In this document: positions 13,201-23,994 of the stretch, one piece after another
Position numbering within the stretch: position 1 is the first letter of the stretch
How the letters are laid out: every line of letters begins with the position of its first letter
From: Paratinospora sagittata
Taxonomy: Eukaryota; Streptophyta; Magnoliopsida; Ranunculales; Menispermaceae
Assembly (NCBI GenBank): GCA_035771175.1
Contig: CM069597.1
Coordinates: 46,693,991-46,757,990, forward strand
Direction of reading: 5' to 3'
DNA length: 64,000 nucleotides
Translations under genes and position numbers: made by a program
The notes under the pieces: model-generated
Databases searched by the model: none
Seen by the model: the letters and a program-made list of their open reading frames with translations, nothing else
Told to the model about the DNA's origin: nothing

Positions 13201-16200
13201 TTTGGATCGCAGAACCCTAGTTTGCCGCAGTCGTCTTCACCTTCTCAACGCACCTCCTTGTTGCCATCCATAATGGAGAAGACGAGCCATGGTCAACAAT
13301 CGCACACCCAGTTTAAGCGATTGACAGTGGCTGAGATGCAACAGCGTCGTGAGCGTGGACTTTCCGCTGTTAAGAGAAGTTTTCTCTAGGCCATCAATGT
13401 AAAAAGGAGTTGCAAGTTTTACTGTTAGGGGATGGGGTGGACGACATGGTTGACAAAGAAGAAGAGTCGTCTAAGCTTGGTGATGATTTGGGGTTGAGGT
13501 TACCTTGAACTCGGTGGTTGGGCTTACAACATCGAGAACGATGAAGTTGAAGGGCTCCATTGGTTCGCAGGAGGTGGTGGTGTTGATCGATAGTGGTTCC
13601 ACTAAAAAATTTATTTCTGAGACTTTGGTGAAGAGCTTGGAACTTCCATTAACAAAGACCACTGGTTATGGTGTGGTCATGGGAACCGGTATTTCAGTGC
13701 GAGGAGAAGGTATTTGCAAGGGGATTCAACTTTCTTAGATTGAGATCGTCGAAGATTTTCTACCACTGGCATTGGAAAGCTTCGACATTATTTTAGGTAT
13801 GCAATGGCTGTCAACTTTGGGTAATACCAGCGTCAATTGGTCGACTCTCACTATGCGTTTCACCATTAGAGAGTCGCAGGTCACCTTGCAGGGTGATTCA
13901 AGTTTGTGCCGCACACAAGTTTCGCTTAAGACGTTGATGAGGACAATACGCCATGAAGGGGAGGGTGTTTTGTTAGAATTAAACACAGTGACACTAACAG
14001 ATTCATCGGAGAATGCTGTGATTTCCAGTGTTGTTCAGCCTTTGTTGCACGAGTTTGAAGATGTCTTTGACATGCCCGATGGCCTACCCTCGACTCGTTC
14101 TCGGGATCATGCGATTGTTTTGAAGTCAAGCACTTCCCCGATTAGTGTCCATCCTTACCGCTATCCACAATCTCAAAAAGATGAAATAGAGCGCCCGGTG
14201 CAAGAAATGCTAGTTGTAGGTATCATACAACTGAGTGTCCATTCATTCTCGAACCCGATTCTACTTGTTAAAAAAAAGGATGGAAATTGGCCTTTTTGTG
14301 TGGATTATAGGGCGTTAAATAAGGAAACCGTTGCCAATAAATTTCCCATACCAGTTATTAAAGAGCTTTTGCATGAACTTCATGGGACAAATGTGTTTAC
14401 GAAGCTAGATTTGAAGTCGGGTTATCATCAAATCCAAGTCAAACTTTCGGATGTTCCAAAAACTGTGTTTCGTACTCACCATGGTCATTACGAATTCTTG
14501 GTTATGCTTTTCGGCCTAACAAATGCTCCAGCGACTTTTCAAGCTTTGATGAATGATGTTTTTCGGCCGTATCTTCGAAAATTTGTTTGTCTTTTTCGAT
14601 GATATTCTTATCTATAGCACTTCAATGGAAAGTCACTTACAGCAGCTACGGATTGTGTTGGGGGAATAGAGGCGTCATCACTTTTTTGTGAACCGTAAGA
14701 AATGTGCTCTTGGGCGGTCGAAAGTGGAGTACTTGAGTCACATTGTGTCCGCTCAAGGTGTGGCTGCAGATCAGTCCAAAATCAAAGCAATGATGCGTTG
14801 GCCGCAGCCGAAAAGTATTAAGGAGCTGCGTGGTTTTTTAGGCCTCACAGGGTACTACTGCAAATCTGTACAAGGCTATGGCCAGATGGCTTGGCCACTT
14901 ATTGAGCAGCTGAAGAAGGATCAGTTCGGATGGAATGCGTCGGCTGAAGCAACATTTAATCAGTTGAAGGATGTGATGGTTTCGATACCTGTGTTGGCTC
15001 TCCCCGATTTCACCAAGCCTTTTGTCATTGACACAGATACATCGGGTTATGGTTTGGGTGCGGTTTTGATGCAGAATGATCGTCCGATTGCATATTTCAG
15101 TCAAGTTCTCTCTTCTAGGGAACGACTAAAATATGTGTATGAGCGAGAATTGATGGCGGTGGTTCTAGCCATTCAAAAATGGCGACCATATCTTCTTGGG
15201 CGCAAATTTATTGTTCGCACTGATCAGAAGAGTTTGAAGTTTTTATTAGAACAGTGTATGGTGAGTGTCGAACATCAGAAGTGGTTGACGAAGCTCTTGG
15301 GATATGATTTTGAGATCCAATACCGACCAGGTTTGGAGAATAAGGCGGCTGATGCGCTTTCTTGGATGGAGCTGAATGCAATTTTGACCACTTTATCTTT
15401 ACCTTTGTTGCTTGATATGGATCAGCTACATCAGCAACTTAAGGGTGATGTTAGCCTTTCTCAGATTAGGGAACAAGTGCAATAGGGTTCTAAAGCATTT
15501 CAAAGTTATTCTGTTGACAGGGATTTGTTATTTTATCATGGGCGACTCGTCTTGCCTCGACGCTCTTCTTTTATTCCAATTCTCCTTCGTGAATTCCATG
15601 CTACTGCTATTGGTGGGCATTTGGGGGAGTTAAAAACTTACCGACGTTTAGCAGCTGAGTGGTATTGGATTGGAATGCGCAGGTCAGTGCACGAGTTTGT
15701 GGCACAATGTGAAGTGTGTCAAAGGAACAAGTATTTGGTTATGTCTCCGGCCGGTTTGCTTCAGCAGTTACCCGTACCGGATCAGGTTTGAGAGGATATT
15801 ACAATGGATTTCGTTGAGGGACTTCCATGTTCAGATGGTTTCAACTCTATTTTGGTTGTAGTTGATCGCTTGACCAAATATGCTTATTTTATTGGTCTCC
15901 GGCATCCCTTTACTGCACCCAAAGTGGTAACCTCCTTTATCAACGAAGTGGTGCGTCTTCATGGCGTTCCTCGTTCGATTATCTTGGATCGAGACAAGGT
16001 ATTTTTGAGTGCATTTTGGACTGAATTGTTTCGACTCCAAGGTACTAGCCTCAAGCGTAGTACCGCTTACCATCCACAGACGGACGGCCAAACCGAGGTG
16101 GTCAATCGCTGTTTAGATTCCTACTTGCGTTTAGGGGTGTAAGCAACCCGACCGACCGAACCCAACCCGACCCGACCTCTTAAAATATATATATATATAT

Positions 16201-19200
16201 GAGTTCATCCTCATTTCCATAAGTGAAGTTTAAAAGGAGCTTGACTTGTATATATATGAGTTCTCCCAAAAAAGAGAAATCACATCTTTTAAAGCTTAAA
16301 TAATAGTTTAATAAGTTTGATAGATGATAATCCAACATATTTTATTACTAATATAAGCTTAAATAGTAGTTATTAAGCTTTAAAAAAAATTGGGCTATTT
16401 AATGGGGGCCAACCCGACCCGACCTTAGGTCGGGTGGCATCTGGTCCAACCCACTACCACCCAACCTCATCGGGTCAGGTGGGTTATGGGGCAAAAACCC
16501 GACCCGATTTCACCCCTACTTGCGTTGCTTCGTGTCAGATAGTCCTAGACTTTGGTATCGCTGGTTACATTGGGGCGAATATTGGTATAACACTTCTTTT
16601 CATACTGCTGCAAATATGACTCCTTTTCTTACTTTGTATGGCTGCTCCCCTCCTCCATTGGTCCGATATAGTAAGGATTCTGCAGTGGTGTCAGCTGTGG
16701 ATCAAAAGTTGCGTGATAGGGACAATGTTTTGACTGATCTTAAGGTTAACCTCTCTCGTGCGCAGCAGCTTATGAATTCTCAGGCTAATGGTAAAACGTC
16801 GGGATATTCATTGTGTCGGGTGAGCTGGTGTTTTTAAAACTTTGCCCTTATCGTCAACGATCCTTGGCTTGTCATAAGAATGAAAAGCTGGCACCTAGAT
16901 ATTATGGACCCTATGAGGTTTTGGAAAAGCAATATTTGTGAGGTGGCATATCGGCTTCGCTTGCCTACTACTTCTTCCCTCTATTCGGTTTTTCATGTGT
17001 CTCAGTTACGACGTGTGATTGGATCATCGCATACACCTCAGTCCTTACCACCGGAGCTTAGGGATACACTTGGAACTTCAGGTGGTACCGGGGGCAATCA
17101 TGGGTGTGCGTCCGCATTTTTCAGCCTCTTCAGCAGCAAGTCCTGATGTTCTTATTCGTTGGCGTGGCCTTCCAAGTTCAGATGCTACGTGGGAGACTTT
17201 TGACGCCATCCGTTTTCAATTTCCTGATTTTCACCTTGAGGACAAGGTGAAACTTTAGGCGGGGGGTATTGATAAACCTCTGGTGCATTTCACATATGTT
17301 AGGCGGAAGGGAGTACGAAAAGAAGAGGCGGTTTGGCTTTCAACAATGGAATTGAGGAGCAGCGTACGTGAGTAGTTAGTGAGGGGTAAATGATATAAAT
17401 AGGGATGGCATGTAATATGAGGGGTGGTTGAGTATTCTCTTGTAAGGAGTGGCAGAGCACTCGAAATCTCTGTATTTTGTTCTTGCACTCTTGTATACAT
17501 GTATTATTGTATTCTTTCATTCTTGGGTCCTTGGAGGATTGCAATTGGAATTCTCGTAAAGGATTACTGGGTGTTTCTTCTTCTATTTGAAGGATTAATG
17601 CACCATAGGTATTGATAAACCTCTGGTGCATTTCACATATGTTAGGCGGAAGGGAGTACGAAAAGAAGAGGCGGCAAAGGCTTTCAATGATGGAATTGAG
17701 GAGCAGCGTACGTGAGTAGTTAGTGAGGGGTAAATGATATAAATAGGGATGGCATGTAATATGAGGGGTGGTTGAGTATTCTCTTGTAAGGAGTGGCAGA
17801 GCACTCGAAATCTCTGTATTTTGTTCTTGCACTCTTGTATACATGTATTCTTGTATTCTTTCATTCTTGGGTCCTTGGAGGATTGCAATTGGAATTCTCG
17901 TAAAGGATTACTGGGTGTTTCTTCTTCTATTTGAAGGATTAATGCATTCATTCATTCTCTGTTTTCTAAACAATTTACATCCCAAAATATGATTCCTATC
18001 AGCATCCAACATGTCTTCCCATAAGGATACACTAAGTTGCCGAATTCCATTATAAAATAAAGTTTATCTCTATGAAATAAGAATAATTTAGCATTTTCTT
18101 CTTGTTAGTCCACCCAGACAAGAATATATGCTTGCTGAAAAGTGGAAGCACCTTGGAATGGGATACACAACCTACATTCCTAACCAACCGCAAAAGAAAA
18201 TTGAGAGAAACGAATAAAAAGATATAAGAGCTATGAAGCTTTTGATGGCTACTTGTTAATTATGAAATATATTACCTCTTAGAAATTCAATTGCTCCATC
18301 AAGTACGAGGTTCAGTAACTGATCATATCCTTTTAAAGTCCCTGTCACTGTACGAGAGATGCAGTAAGAAGTTAGTTACCTCATATGTAATAAAGAACAT
18401 ATTCCAATTACTTCAAAAAAGACATGCTAACAGCTTTAAAACCTAGTAATAGTGTGATGTAGGACAAAAACAGGAGGGGATTGGATTGAAAGAAAATTGC
18501 AAGATTGATAGTTTTGTGTTGGGAATGGCTGTGGAAAATAGAGGTGAAGAGTTAAGAGTAGAAAGATAGAAGGTCTAGGAATCACTCCTAGAAAACCTTG
18601 GCATCACACCTAAGGTTGGATTGTATCACACAAACCCAATAGAGAAAAGACTCAAATCTGTAACTTTGTTCAATGCTCCAAAAGAAGATTACAATCCTAT
18701 TTATAGACTCTTACAACACAAAAGATCAAGACTCATCAATGATTCTTGGAAAACACAAACATTAAAACTCTAAGAAATCTACCAACCCCCTAGGAACTCT
18801 AAGTATTCCATGGAAAATCTAAGAACTCCATAGGAACACGAAAATAGTTATGACTACTATTTATTTTATCTAGGAAAACTAAGGACACTTAATACTTCTT
18901 GATCAAAGAACCAACTCTTTGACTTTCATCTTGACCAACTCCTTGGTTGCACAACTTCATTAATAAGGAAAACTATAAAAGGTCACAACTAGCTCCACCA
19001 TCTTCTAGAGAATCCCAAATCATAATTTGTGCCTTAGATTTTCTTCCTCTCCTTTGATAAACCTTTTTTATATTTCTGCCACTTGTCTACTTCATATTGT
19101 TGAAGGGGGAATAGTTAAAATAGGAAAAAGTGAATCAACAGACAATTTTGTTTCTAGCATTGACCAAAAAATTGCTGTCACTTATCTAAAATGCACAGAT

Positions 19201-19217
19201 GCAAATATCATCATGGA

Positions 19218-19289
<72 letters not shown>

Positions 19290-21581
19290 CCTTCAAAGTT
19301 AAGAAAAAAAATCAAAATAACTCGCAAATCCAATGATTGGAATTTTTTTTTTTTTTACTTTCCAAATGAAAAGCTAAACAAAAGTAAATGCTAACTTTGC
19401 TATTTAGCAAACAATGTCCCTGAAGGTATTAGTAGAGATTGAAGCTCAATTTCATGTAAAATAGATAGGAATAAAAAGGAAGAAGAAGAAAAAGAAAAAC
19501 TTAAAAAGATGTACAAAGACTAACCAACAAAGGGTTGGGAGAGTGGTTAGGTGCAAAGCACCTAAAATCCACCTCAAGGAGAGGTCTCAGTTCGAGTCTA
19601 TGTCTTCCACCATTTGTTTGCCACCGGTACTATTGGGTTATGTCTGGACCCATGGGATTGGTGGGGAGTGGGGTCCCCGATACCCATGATCTCCAAAAAA
19701 AAAAAAAAGTGATGTACAAAGACTACAATACTCAACAAAGCCATTCCCAATTACATAGAGTCTATTACATGAATCTAATTACTCACTACTCTCTATCAAG
19801 GGAAAAAAAAATTATTATGATATCCATGAGTTTTACAAACTCCAATATTGACCAAAAAAGAGAAGTGCAAGTAAGGTACAGATTTAATATATTATTATAC
19901 TTCAAAGATTGATAAGGAAGCAAGAGGTAGACTTATTAGAAGTCAAATACATTAAAAAAAATAATAAATAAAAACAAAAACCTCAGTTGAGCAGGTTTGG
20001 TAAACAATGCACCATGCACATGGGTCTAAGTGCATCCAAAGCACACACTTGAGTTGAGCATCTTGCTTCAATGCACATGCAGTCTTGCAGCACAGCAAGG
20101 CAATGAAGGCACCCAAGCCTGCTTCAAAGCATGCTAGAAGCATAACTTTCATCATTTCACCCTAACTTCTGCCATTTTTTCCTCCACCTAGGGTTTTGCA
20201 CAAAACCCAACCACCCCAACCAAAACAAATTGAGTTCTACCAGCTTTGAACTATGTGTGCAGATCAATTGAGTTTAAAAATGAAGAAGTCGAAAGATCTG
20301 GTTCGATATTGTGCTTAAGAACTTTGTGATTACAATTTGATTCACATAAAACACATCAGAATCATGAAGGTGAATCAGGGACGCGAATTGGTTCATATTG
20401 TATACTTCAGTCATGAATCAATCACCCAATTCACAGGTCTAACTCATTCCTCATTTTAAACACGTCCCTACTTCAGCTCAACACTGGGGTGCGTCTTTTG
20501 TAATGCTAAGCTTTTTTCTGTAGCTGTATAACAAATATAATATGTAAATAACTTGACCTTAGTTAAGTGACATCATTATGCACTCAAACAAAAGCTTTCG
20601 GTAATTCCAAGTTGATTATAATCTCCACAAAAGTAAGAAGTGTGTTCATCAGAATAATCAAACAACTGTGAAGTTCATGCACCCAAGTATTAGCAAAAGA
20701 AATCTCAAAAGATGGTTAACTGCACTACCCTTATTCCTTAATTAAAATATAGAACTCATTCCACATGAAAACTGTGTTCAGTTTCCTTCACCGTTTTCAA
20801 ATGCTTATTTTTTATTTATCAAGGAGACCCAACTCACCTTGTCTTCCACCAGTAAGCTTGACTTGGACACCCTTGTCAACAAACTTTGCCAGATCTAACA
20901 CGGTTTCTTTACGCCCAGACTGAAACAACAAAACAGAACATAATATATATATATATATATATATATATTGAGAGAAAACAAAGAAATTATATTGAACCAA
21001 ATAGAGCCAAGAAAAAAAAACAGAACAGTACAAGGAACATCAGGAATGCAATATAACCATGCATCGACAAGTAAAACCCAAACCCAAGAGTAATCTACAT
21101 ACAACTAGCCCAATTTCTACACGAACGACCCACTTAGCTTAGAGCAAAAGCAACCCAATTACAAGCATACCCACCTAGCCTCTTCCCAAAGGCAAACACA
21201 ATCCAAAGGGCTACCTACAAACACTCTTCTTCCATTACGCTCCAGCCATAGAGACCACAACGTTGCGAAAATCGCAACCATGGAAACCTCTTTGGTCCTC
21301 TCAGAATGCTGAGGGAAGTGAGCCAAAAATGAGCAATAAAATATGAAATTGGGAAGAAATTGAAAGATGTGACAAGATTTAAGAAAGTTTTCACAAAACA
21401 ATTAAACAAATAACAAGAAACGTAGTGAAAAACACCACCAGCCCTCAGTGTTTTTAAACACTAAGCCACGCCTTGTTCATGAACAATTCAATATAGGCAT
21501 ATAAAATAAATAAACCAGCTCTAAAAAAAAGCAAAATTTACAGTAAATAAGATATTGCTAGGTTGAGCAACAATATACCAT
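10275..21581 (-). CDS. LSM7: LSM7, U6 snRNA-associated Sm-like protein
   Basis: LSm7 is one subunit of the heptameric LSm rings: LSm2-8 binds the U6 snRNA 3' end in the nucleus and LSm1-7 acts in mRNA decapping. The body exons are 20838-20919, 18276-18347, 11439-11491 and 10275-10367, with GT-AG introns and matching phase. They encode [18 protein letters not shown], the Sm1 motif ([16 protein letters not shown]), and the Sm2 motif ([15 protein letters not shown]), ending in QPDGAS. The exon at 20919 begins directly after an acceptor with Ser-Gly-Arg, so the initiator Met must come from an upstream exon. The best candidate is ATG at 21579-21581 followed by GTATAT, which gives 100 aa. Intron 3 is 6.8 kb because of a gypsy insertion. 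The protein is full-length and unbroken. Confidence 0.92.
10670..10968 (-). repeat. tRNA-derived SINE, intron 4 of LSM7
   Basis: On the minus strand a tRNA-like head begins near 10968. It has an A-box-like GAGCTGGTTAGCACC and a good B box (GGGTTCAAGTCCC) about 30 bp later, followed by a non-tRNA body. These are internal RNA polymerase III promoter elements. The 3' end is not sharply defined and I found no target duplication. It is not a working tRNA gene, since no acceptor stem can be formed. Confidence 0.45.
11951..12338 (+). repeat. 5' LTR of the gypsy element
   Basis: This 388-bp LTR has TG...CA ends. A TATA-like TATAAATA at 12075-12082 fits the expected promoter. It differs from the outer 3' LTR at scattered positions, most of them transitions, so insertion is not very recent. 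Confidence 0.9.
12342..12353 (+). promoter_or_regulatory. Primer-binding site of the gypsy element
   Basis: TGGTATTAGAGC follows the 5' LTR after 3 bp. It matches the usual initiator tRNA-Met primer site TGGTATCAGAGC except for one C-to-T change. Confidence 0.8.
12373..13389 (+). pseudogene. Gypsy gag, degenerate
   Basis: The region encodes a recognisable retrotransposon Gag ([19 protein letters not shown] near 12700, and [12 protein letters not shown] near 12820). It is interrupted by an in-frame TGA at 12662-12664, a TAG near 12863 and at least one later frame change before the stretch at 13093-13389. Several stops look like CGA-to-TGA changes, as expected from decay of methylated DNA. No functional capsid protein can be made. 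Confidence 0.8.
13505..15485 (+). pseudogene. Gypsy pol: protease, reverse transcriptase, RNase H
   Basis: The aspartic protease motif appears as [12 protein letters not shown] (near 13580). Reverse transcriptase blocks follow ([26 protein letters not shown]). The frame breaks at about 14585, just before the catalytic FDD motif, which is found in another frame at about 14600. The RNase H part ([15 protein letters not shown], and later the [10 protein letters not shown] tether-like end) is open from 14688 to 15485. Stops at 13736 and near 14668 are also present. The polymerase cannot be made as one protein. Confidence 0.85.
15525..17257 (+). pseudogene. Gypsy integrase and chromodomain, split by a MITE
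   Basis: The zinc-binding end (CEVCQRNK near 15710) is followed by a stop at 15789-15791 and then the catalytic core ([38 protein letters not shown]). The core is cut at 16131 by a 387-bp MITE and resumes at 16527. The C-terminal end has a chromodomain-like segment ([17 protein letters not shown], 17150-17205) and ends at TAG 17256. That places the element among chromoviruses, whose integrases can target heterochromatin. The exact clade is not assigned. Confidence 0.82.
16132..16518. mobile_element. hAT-type MITE inside gypsy integrase
   Basis: This 387-bp insert begins TAGGGGTGTAAGCAACCCGA; its other end, read in reverse, begins TAGGGGTGAAATCGGGTCGG. It is flanked by a perfect 8-bp target duplication CTTGCGTT (16124-16131 and 16519-16526). 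An 8-bp duplication and A/G-rich terminal repeats are typical of hAT transposons. It contains no reading frame, so it is non-autonomous. The integrase frame resumes directly on the far side. Confidence 0.93.
17270..17602 (+). repeat. Extra, 3'-truncated LTR copy of the gypsy element
   Basis: This is the first of two adjacent LTR copies and directly follows the polypurine tract. It lacks the last ~55 bp of the LTR, stopping at ...GGATTAATGCA. Ten unrelated bases (CCATAGGTAT) follow before the next full LTR starts. Confidence 0.88.
17613..18001 (+). repeat. Outer 3' LTR of the gypsy element
   Basis: This full-length LTR (389 bp) carries the CA end that joins the GCATC target duplication. It is closer in sequence to the truncated inner copy than to the 5' LTR. 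Confidence 0.9.
18460..19030 (-). repeat. Possible solo LTR or non-autonomous retroelement
   Basis: Read on the minus strand, this block has a TATA-like TATAAATAGG near 18700 and no coding sense, and it ends near TCCTACATCA. That resembles an LTR. I could not find a target duplication or a partner copy, so the call is weak. It lies in LSM7 intron 2. Confidence 0.3.
19220..19286. repeat. (AT)n microsatellite
   Basis: This is an uninterrupted AT run of about 66 bp in LSM7 intron 2. Shorter AT runs occur near 20942-20967, 54282-54303 and 62563-62606. Confidence 0.95.
19523..19710 (+). mobile_element. SINE with perfect 15-bp target duplication
   Basis: A head with A-box-like GGGAGAGTGGTTAGGTGC and B-box-like CAGTTCGAGTCT is followed by a body and an A-rich tail (from about 19695). 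The flanks carry an exact 15-bp duplication, GATGTACAAAGACTA, at 19508-19522 and 19711-19725. The polymerase III boxes, poly(A) tail and long target duplication together define a SINE mobilised by LINE machinery. It sits in LSM7 intron 2, antisense to the gene. Confidence 0.9.
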
Positions 21582-22680
21582 TCCGGTAAGTAGCAGAAAT
21601 GAAGAGCAACACCTACTAACTAAGAGCCTTCACCTACAATTTGCAAACATGAAACAAAAGATCAGAACAACAAAACCAATAAGAAACCCAAAAAAAAAAA
21701 AAAAAAAAAAAAAAAGAGAGAGTGAGAGAGGAATCAAGCAACGAAGAAAAAACATTCGCTCAAATTAACGAAGAAGAAGAAGGAGTTACAGAAGCTCGTC
21801 GTCGAGCTTCGTTGGGTTTGGAAATGGCGAAATCGTCCAAAGATCGAAGAAGAAGAAGAAGAAGAATTACCGGGTTTAGGGATTTGAGAGGATTTGAGTC
21901 GGGTTAGGTTTACCCGGTTCCTTTGTATCCGACCCGATCTGTGTTCTGTTTAAGTACGTTGAAAACTGAAATCCGTTTATGAAAATAACTTTGACAAGAG
22001 TCGCGACCATAAATAACTTACGGAAAATAAAATTCAAAAATATCTGTTTTATTTATCATCAATTTAATCATTACTGAGTAGAATAGGAATTTAAGGTTGC
22101 CTTTGCAATTTAAAAATAGTTCCAAGTAAAACGTTCAAAATATGTTTTTAAATTGGACCAATCAAATTAATATTATCTTTTTCCCATGGCACCCCCCAAC
22201 TTCTTATTTGGTACAGCTTCTTTGTTTAGAATGAAAATTTATATTTCCAAATGCAATGTTCAACGTTCAAATGCAAAAGCTTGTACTGTCTAGCTTTAGT
22301 AAAATGTCAATTTTTTATTTATTTTTTTCCTGCAAAAACTCGTCGCATCTATATATGTTTGGCCCTAAGATCAGAGGCCATAATAAAATTCAAGTGAAGA
22401 AATAAGAAAACAAAGGAGAATAAATTTTATTTATCAAAAGCATATGATCAAATACATCATGATGTAAGCACTAAGTTACCCAAATCCACCAAAACATAAC
22501 ACCACACTAACACAAATAACATTAGTGCTTTTCCAGCCAGACACCATCACCAAAACCCTCTCAAATTCTCCATAAAACCAAAGCTCCGATCTCTTTATAC
22601 ATATAATAATATATATTGCTTTCAAAGCGAAAACGTAACGAGACTCTCAGATCAGATCCTCTTCGAATACCCTCAAATCT
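21582..22680. other. LSM7 5' leader region and intergenic DNA
   Basis: On the minus strand, a T-rich tract (about 21690-21716) followed by AAATTGTAG near 21632 looks like a 5'-UTR intron acceptor. It precedes the proposed LSM7 ATG at 21581. The purine-rich DNA at 21720-21880 is probably a 5'-UTR exon. The rest, to 22680, is AT-rich with no gene seen; its right part should hold the 3' UTR of the AG-peptide gene. Confidence 0.4.
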
Positions 22681-22872
22681 CTACTGCCACAAAAGAGCAA
22701 TCAAAGATAAGAACAGAGAAACGCAGATCATAACTCCAGATTCCGCCAACGCAAACCCAGCTCCTGCGTCCATCGAAGGCGTAGGTGCGAGCGCGCCATC
22801 TTGCGCACTCACAATACCGCAAAACAAAGCGAAGAAGAACAAAAACGCAACAGCAGCCCCAATTCTCGCCAT
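22681..22872 (-). CDS. Arabinogalactan (AG) peptide
   Basis: This intronless frame of 63 aa has the AG-peptide plan. It starts with an N-terminal signal peptide (MARIGAAVAFLFFFALFCG, cleavage probably after VSAQ or near it). Next comes a very short mature part with Pro-hydroxylation and arabinogalactan-type dipeptides (ALAPTPSMD). A C-terminal hydrophobic tail (SGVMICVSLFLSLIALLW) follows and would be replaced by a GPI anchor. Such peptides end up on the outer face of the plasma membrane. A TATA-like box at 23029-23036 lies about 160 bp upstream. An alternative without GPI anchoring cannot be excluded by sequence. The overlapping frame on the other strand has no such structure. Confidence 0.82.
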   Translation of the reverse strand: MARIGAAVAFLFFFALFCGIVSAQDGALAPTPSMDAGAGFALAESGVMICVSLFLSLIALLWQ

Positions 22873-23028
22873 TAATTATTAATTACTATTGATAAAAAAA
22901 CAACAACAAGAAGAAAAAGTATACAGAGAGATTAAGATTCAAGAAAAATAAGCTAATTAGAGAAGAAGTAGAACTGTAGAAGTGTTTGTTTTATGGTGAA
23001 ATTGAGAGGAAGAAGAAGAAGAAGAGTG

Positions 23029-23036
23029 AATTTATA
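23029..23036 (-). promoter_or_regulatory. Putative TATA box of the AG-peptide gene
   Basis: The minus strand reads TATAAATT here, about 160 bp before the AG-peptide start codon. Confidence 0.4.
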
Positions 23037-23801
23037 AGGTTGTATGAAGAGATCGAAAATGGCTAACCAGGGTGGCTTGGTATTGGTTCCGACCGTTGGA
23101 CCCACCAACGGCTAGATTTGCCGAATAATATGCCCGATGCCAGCTTTATTTTTTACGTTTTTTTTTAGTTTCGTTTTTGGGGTCGGCGTGACGTAACAGC
23201 AATTATATCCGTTTATTTGCCGGAGGTAGCGGTGTCGCCCTCACAGTTTCTTCCAATAAATCATTTTTTTTTAAAAACCCATGGATCCTGTGTTCCCCAG
23301 TGCTCTTTTCTAAGCCGACTCCTACGCTCCTTGTCTGCCAGCAGAGCTCGCTCTCCAAGGCTTGTGTTTGTGTGATTGTATCCGTAAGAGTAAGGGTAAT
23401 GTCCCGTCAACTTATATTATTACTATACATATATCTCCGTTGACGCACTAATCATTTTAGTTTATCACAACATATTTTACACTCTTAGTTATGTTAAAAT
23501 CAAACACAAAATAATAGACATTTTTTAATAAGAACACATCGTAAAATCAAACTCTAAAATTTTTATAAAAAAACGATGCTGAGACTCAACCGGTTCTATT
23601 GAACCAATCACTCGTTATTTATCTATATATTTACTTATTAGAAAAAAGTATTTGTTGAAGTGATAAATTTTTGTTTTTTTTTTTAAACCTTTTTAGTTGT
23701 ATCTCAAATTTTAAAAGAATTAACTAAGGATAGTCTAAAAATAACTATATTAAATTATCTGAAAGTCTTGCTTTTGATGATTTTAAATTGAGCAAGCCTA
23801 G

Positions 23802-23994
23802 CCAACAAGGAGTTGGCATAGTGGTCACCACACAATATTTCGAGTACTGAGGTCATGAGTTTGAGTCGCGCCACAATCAGAAAATTCTAAATTATGCTTT
23901 GTTATAATGGCTATAAGGGGGAGGTCTTAATTAGGAGGAAGTATCGCCTTATTCGTCCTCGACAAATTACCAAACTCGATTATCCTTTTTTTAT
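23802..23994 (+). repeat. SINE-like copy with A and B boxes
   Basis: The head has an A-box-like GTTGGCATAGTGG and a B-box-like GAGTTTGAGTC about 35 bp apart. Its middle part resembles the other SINEs of this window. No clear poly(A) tail or target duplication was found, and the 3' end is uncertain. Confidence 0.45.

Larger units (their letters stand above)
11951..18001 (+). mobile_element. Ty3/gypsy chromovirus-type LTR retrotransposon in LSM7 intron 3
   Basis: The element is bounded by LTRs (11951-12338 and 17613-18001) starting TGATAAACCT and ending CCTATCA. It is flanked by a perfect 5-bp target duplication GCATC (11946-11950 and 18002-18006). The internal region holds gag, protease, reverse transcriptase, RNase H, integrase and a C-terminal chromodomain in gypsy order. 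A polypurine tract (GGCGGGGGG) precedes the 3' LTR. It lies antisense to LSM7. The coding region is broken by many stops and shifts, so the copy is not autonomous. Two extra oddities are a MITE in the integrase region and a second, truncated LTR copy at the 3' side. Confidence 0.93.

Noticed and set aside
19027..19394. Frames rich in Ile-Tyr repeats
   Set aside because: They are translations of the (AT)n microsatellite.
21722..21907. A 61-codon plus-strand frame near the LSM7 start
   Set aside because: It is a purine-rich low-complexity stretch, most likely the antisense of the LSM7 5' UTR.
22616..22882. An 88-codon plus-strand frame over the AG-peptide gene
   Set aside because: It has no signal peptide or family likeness, whereas the minus strand shows a full AG-peptide plan.
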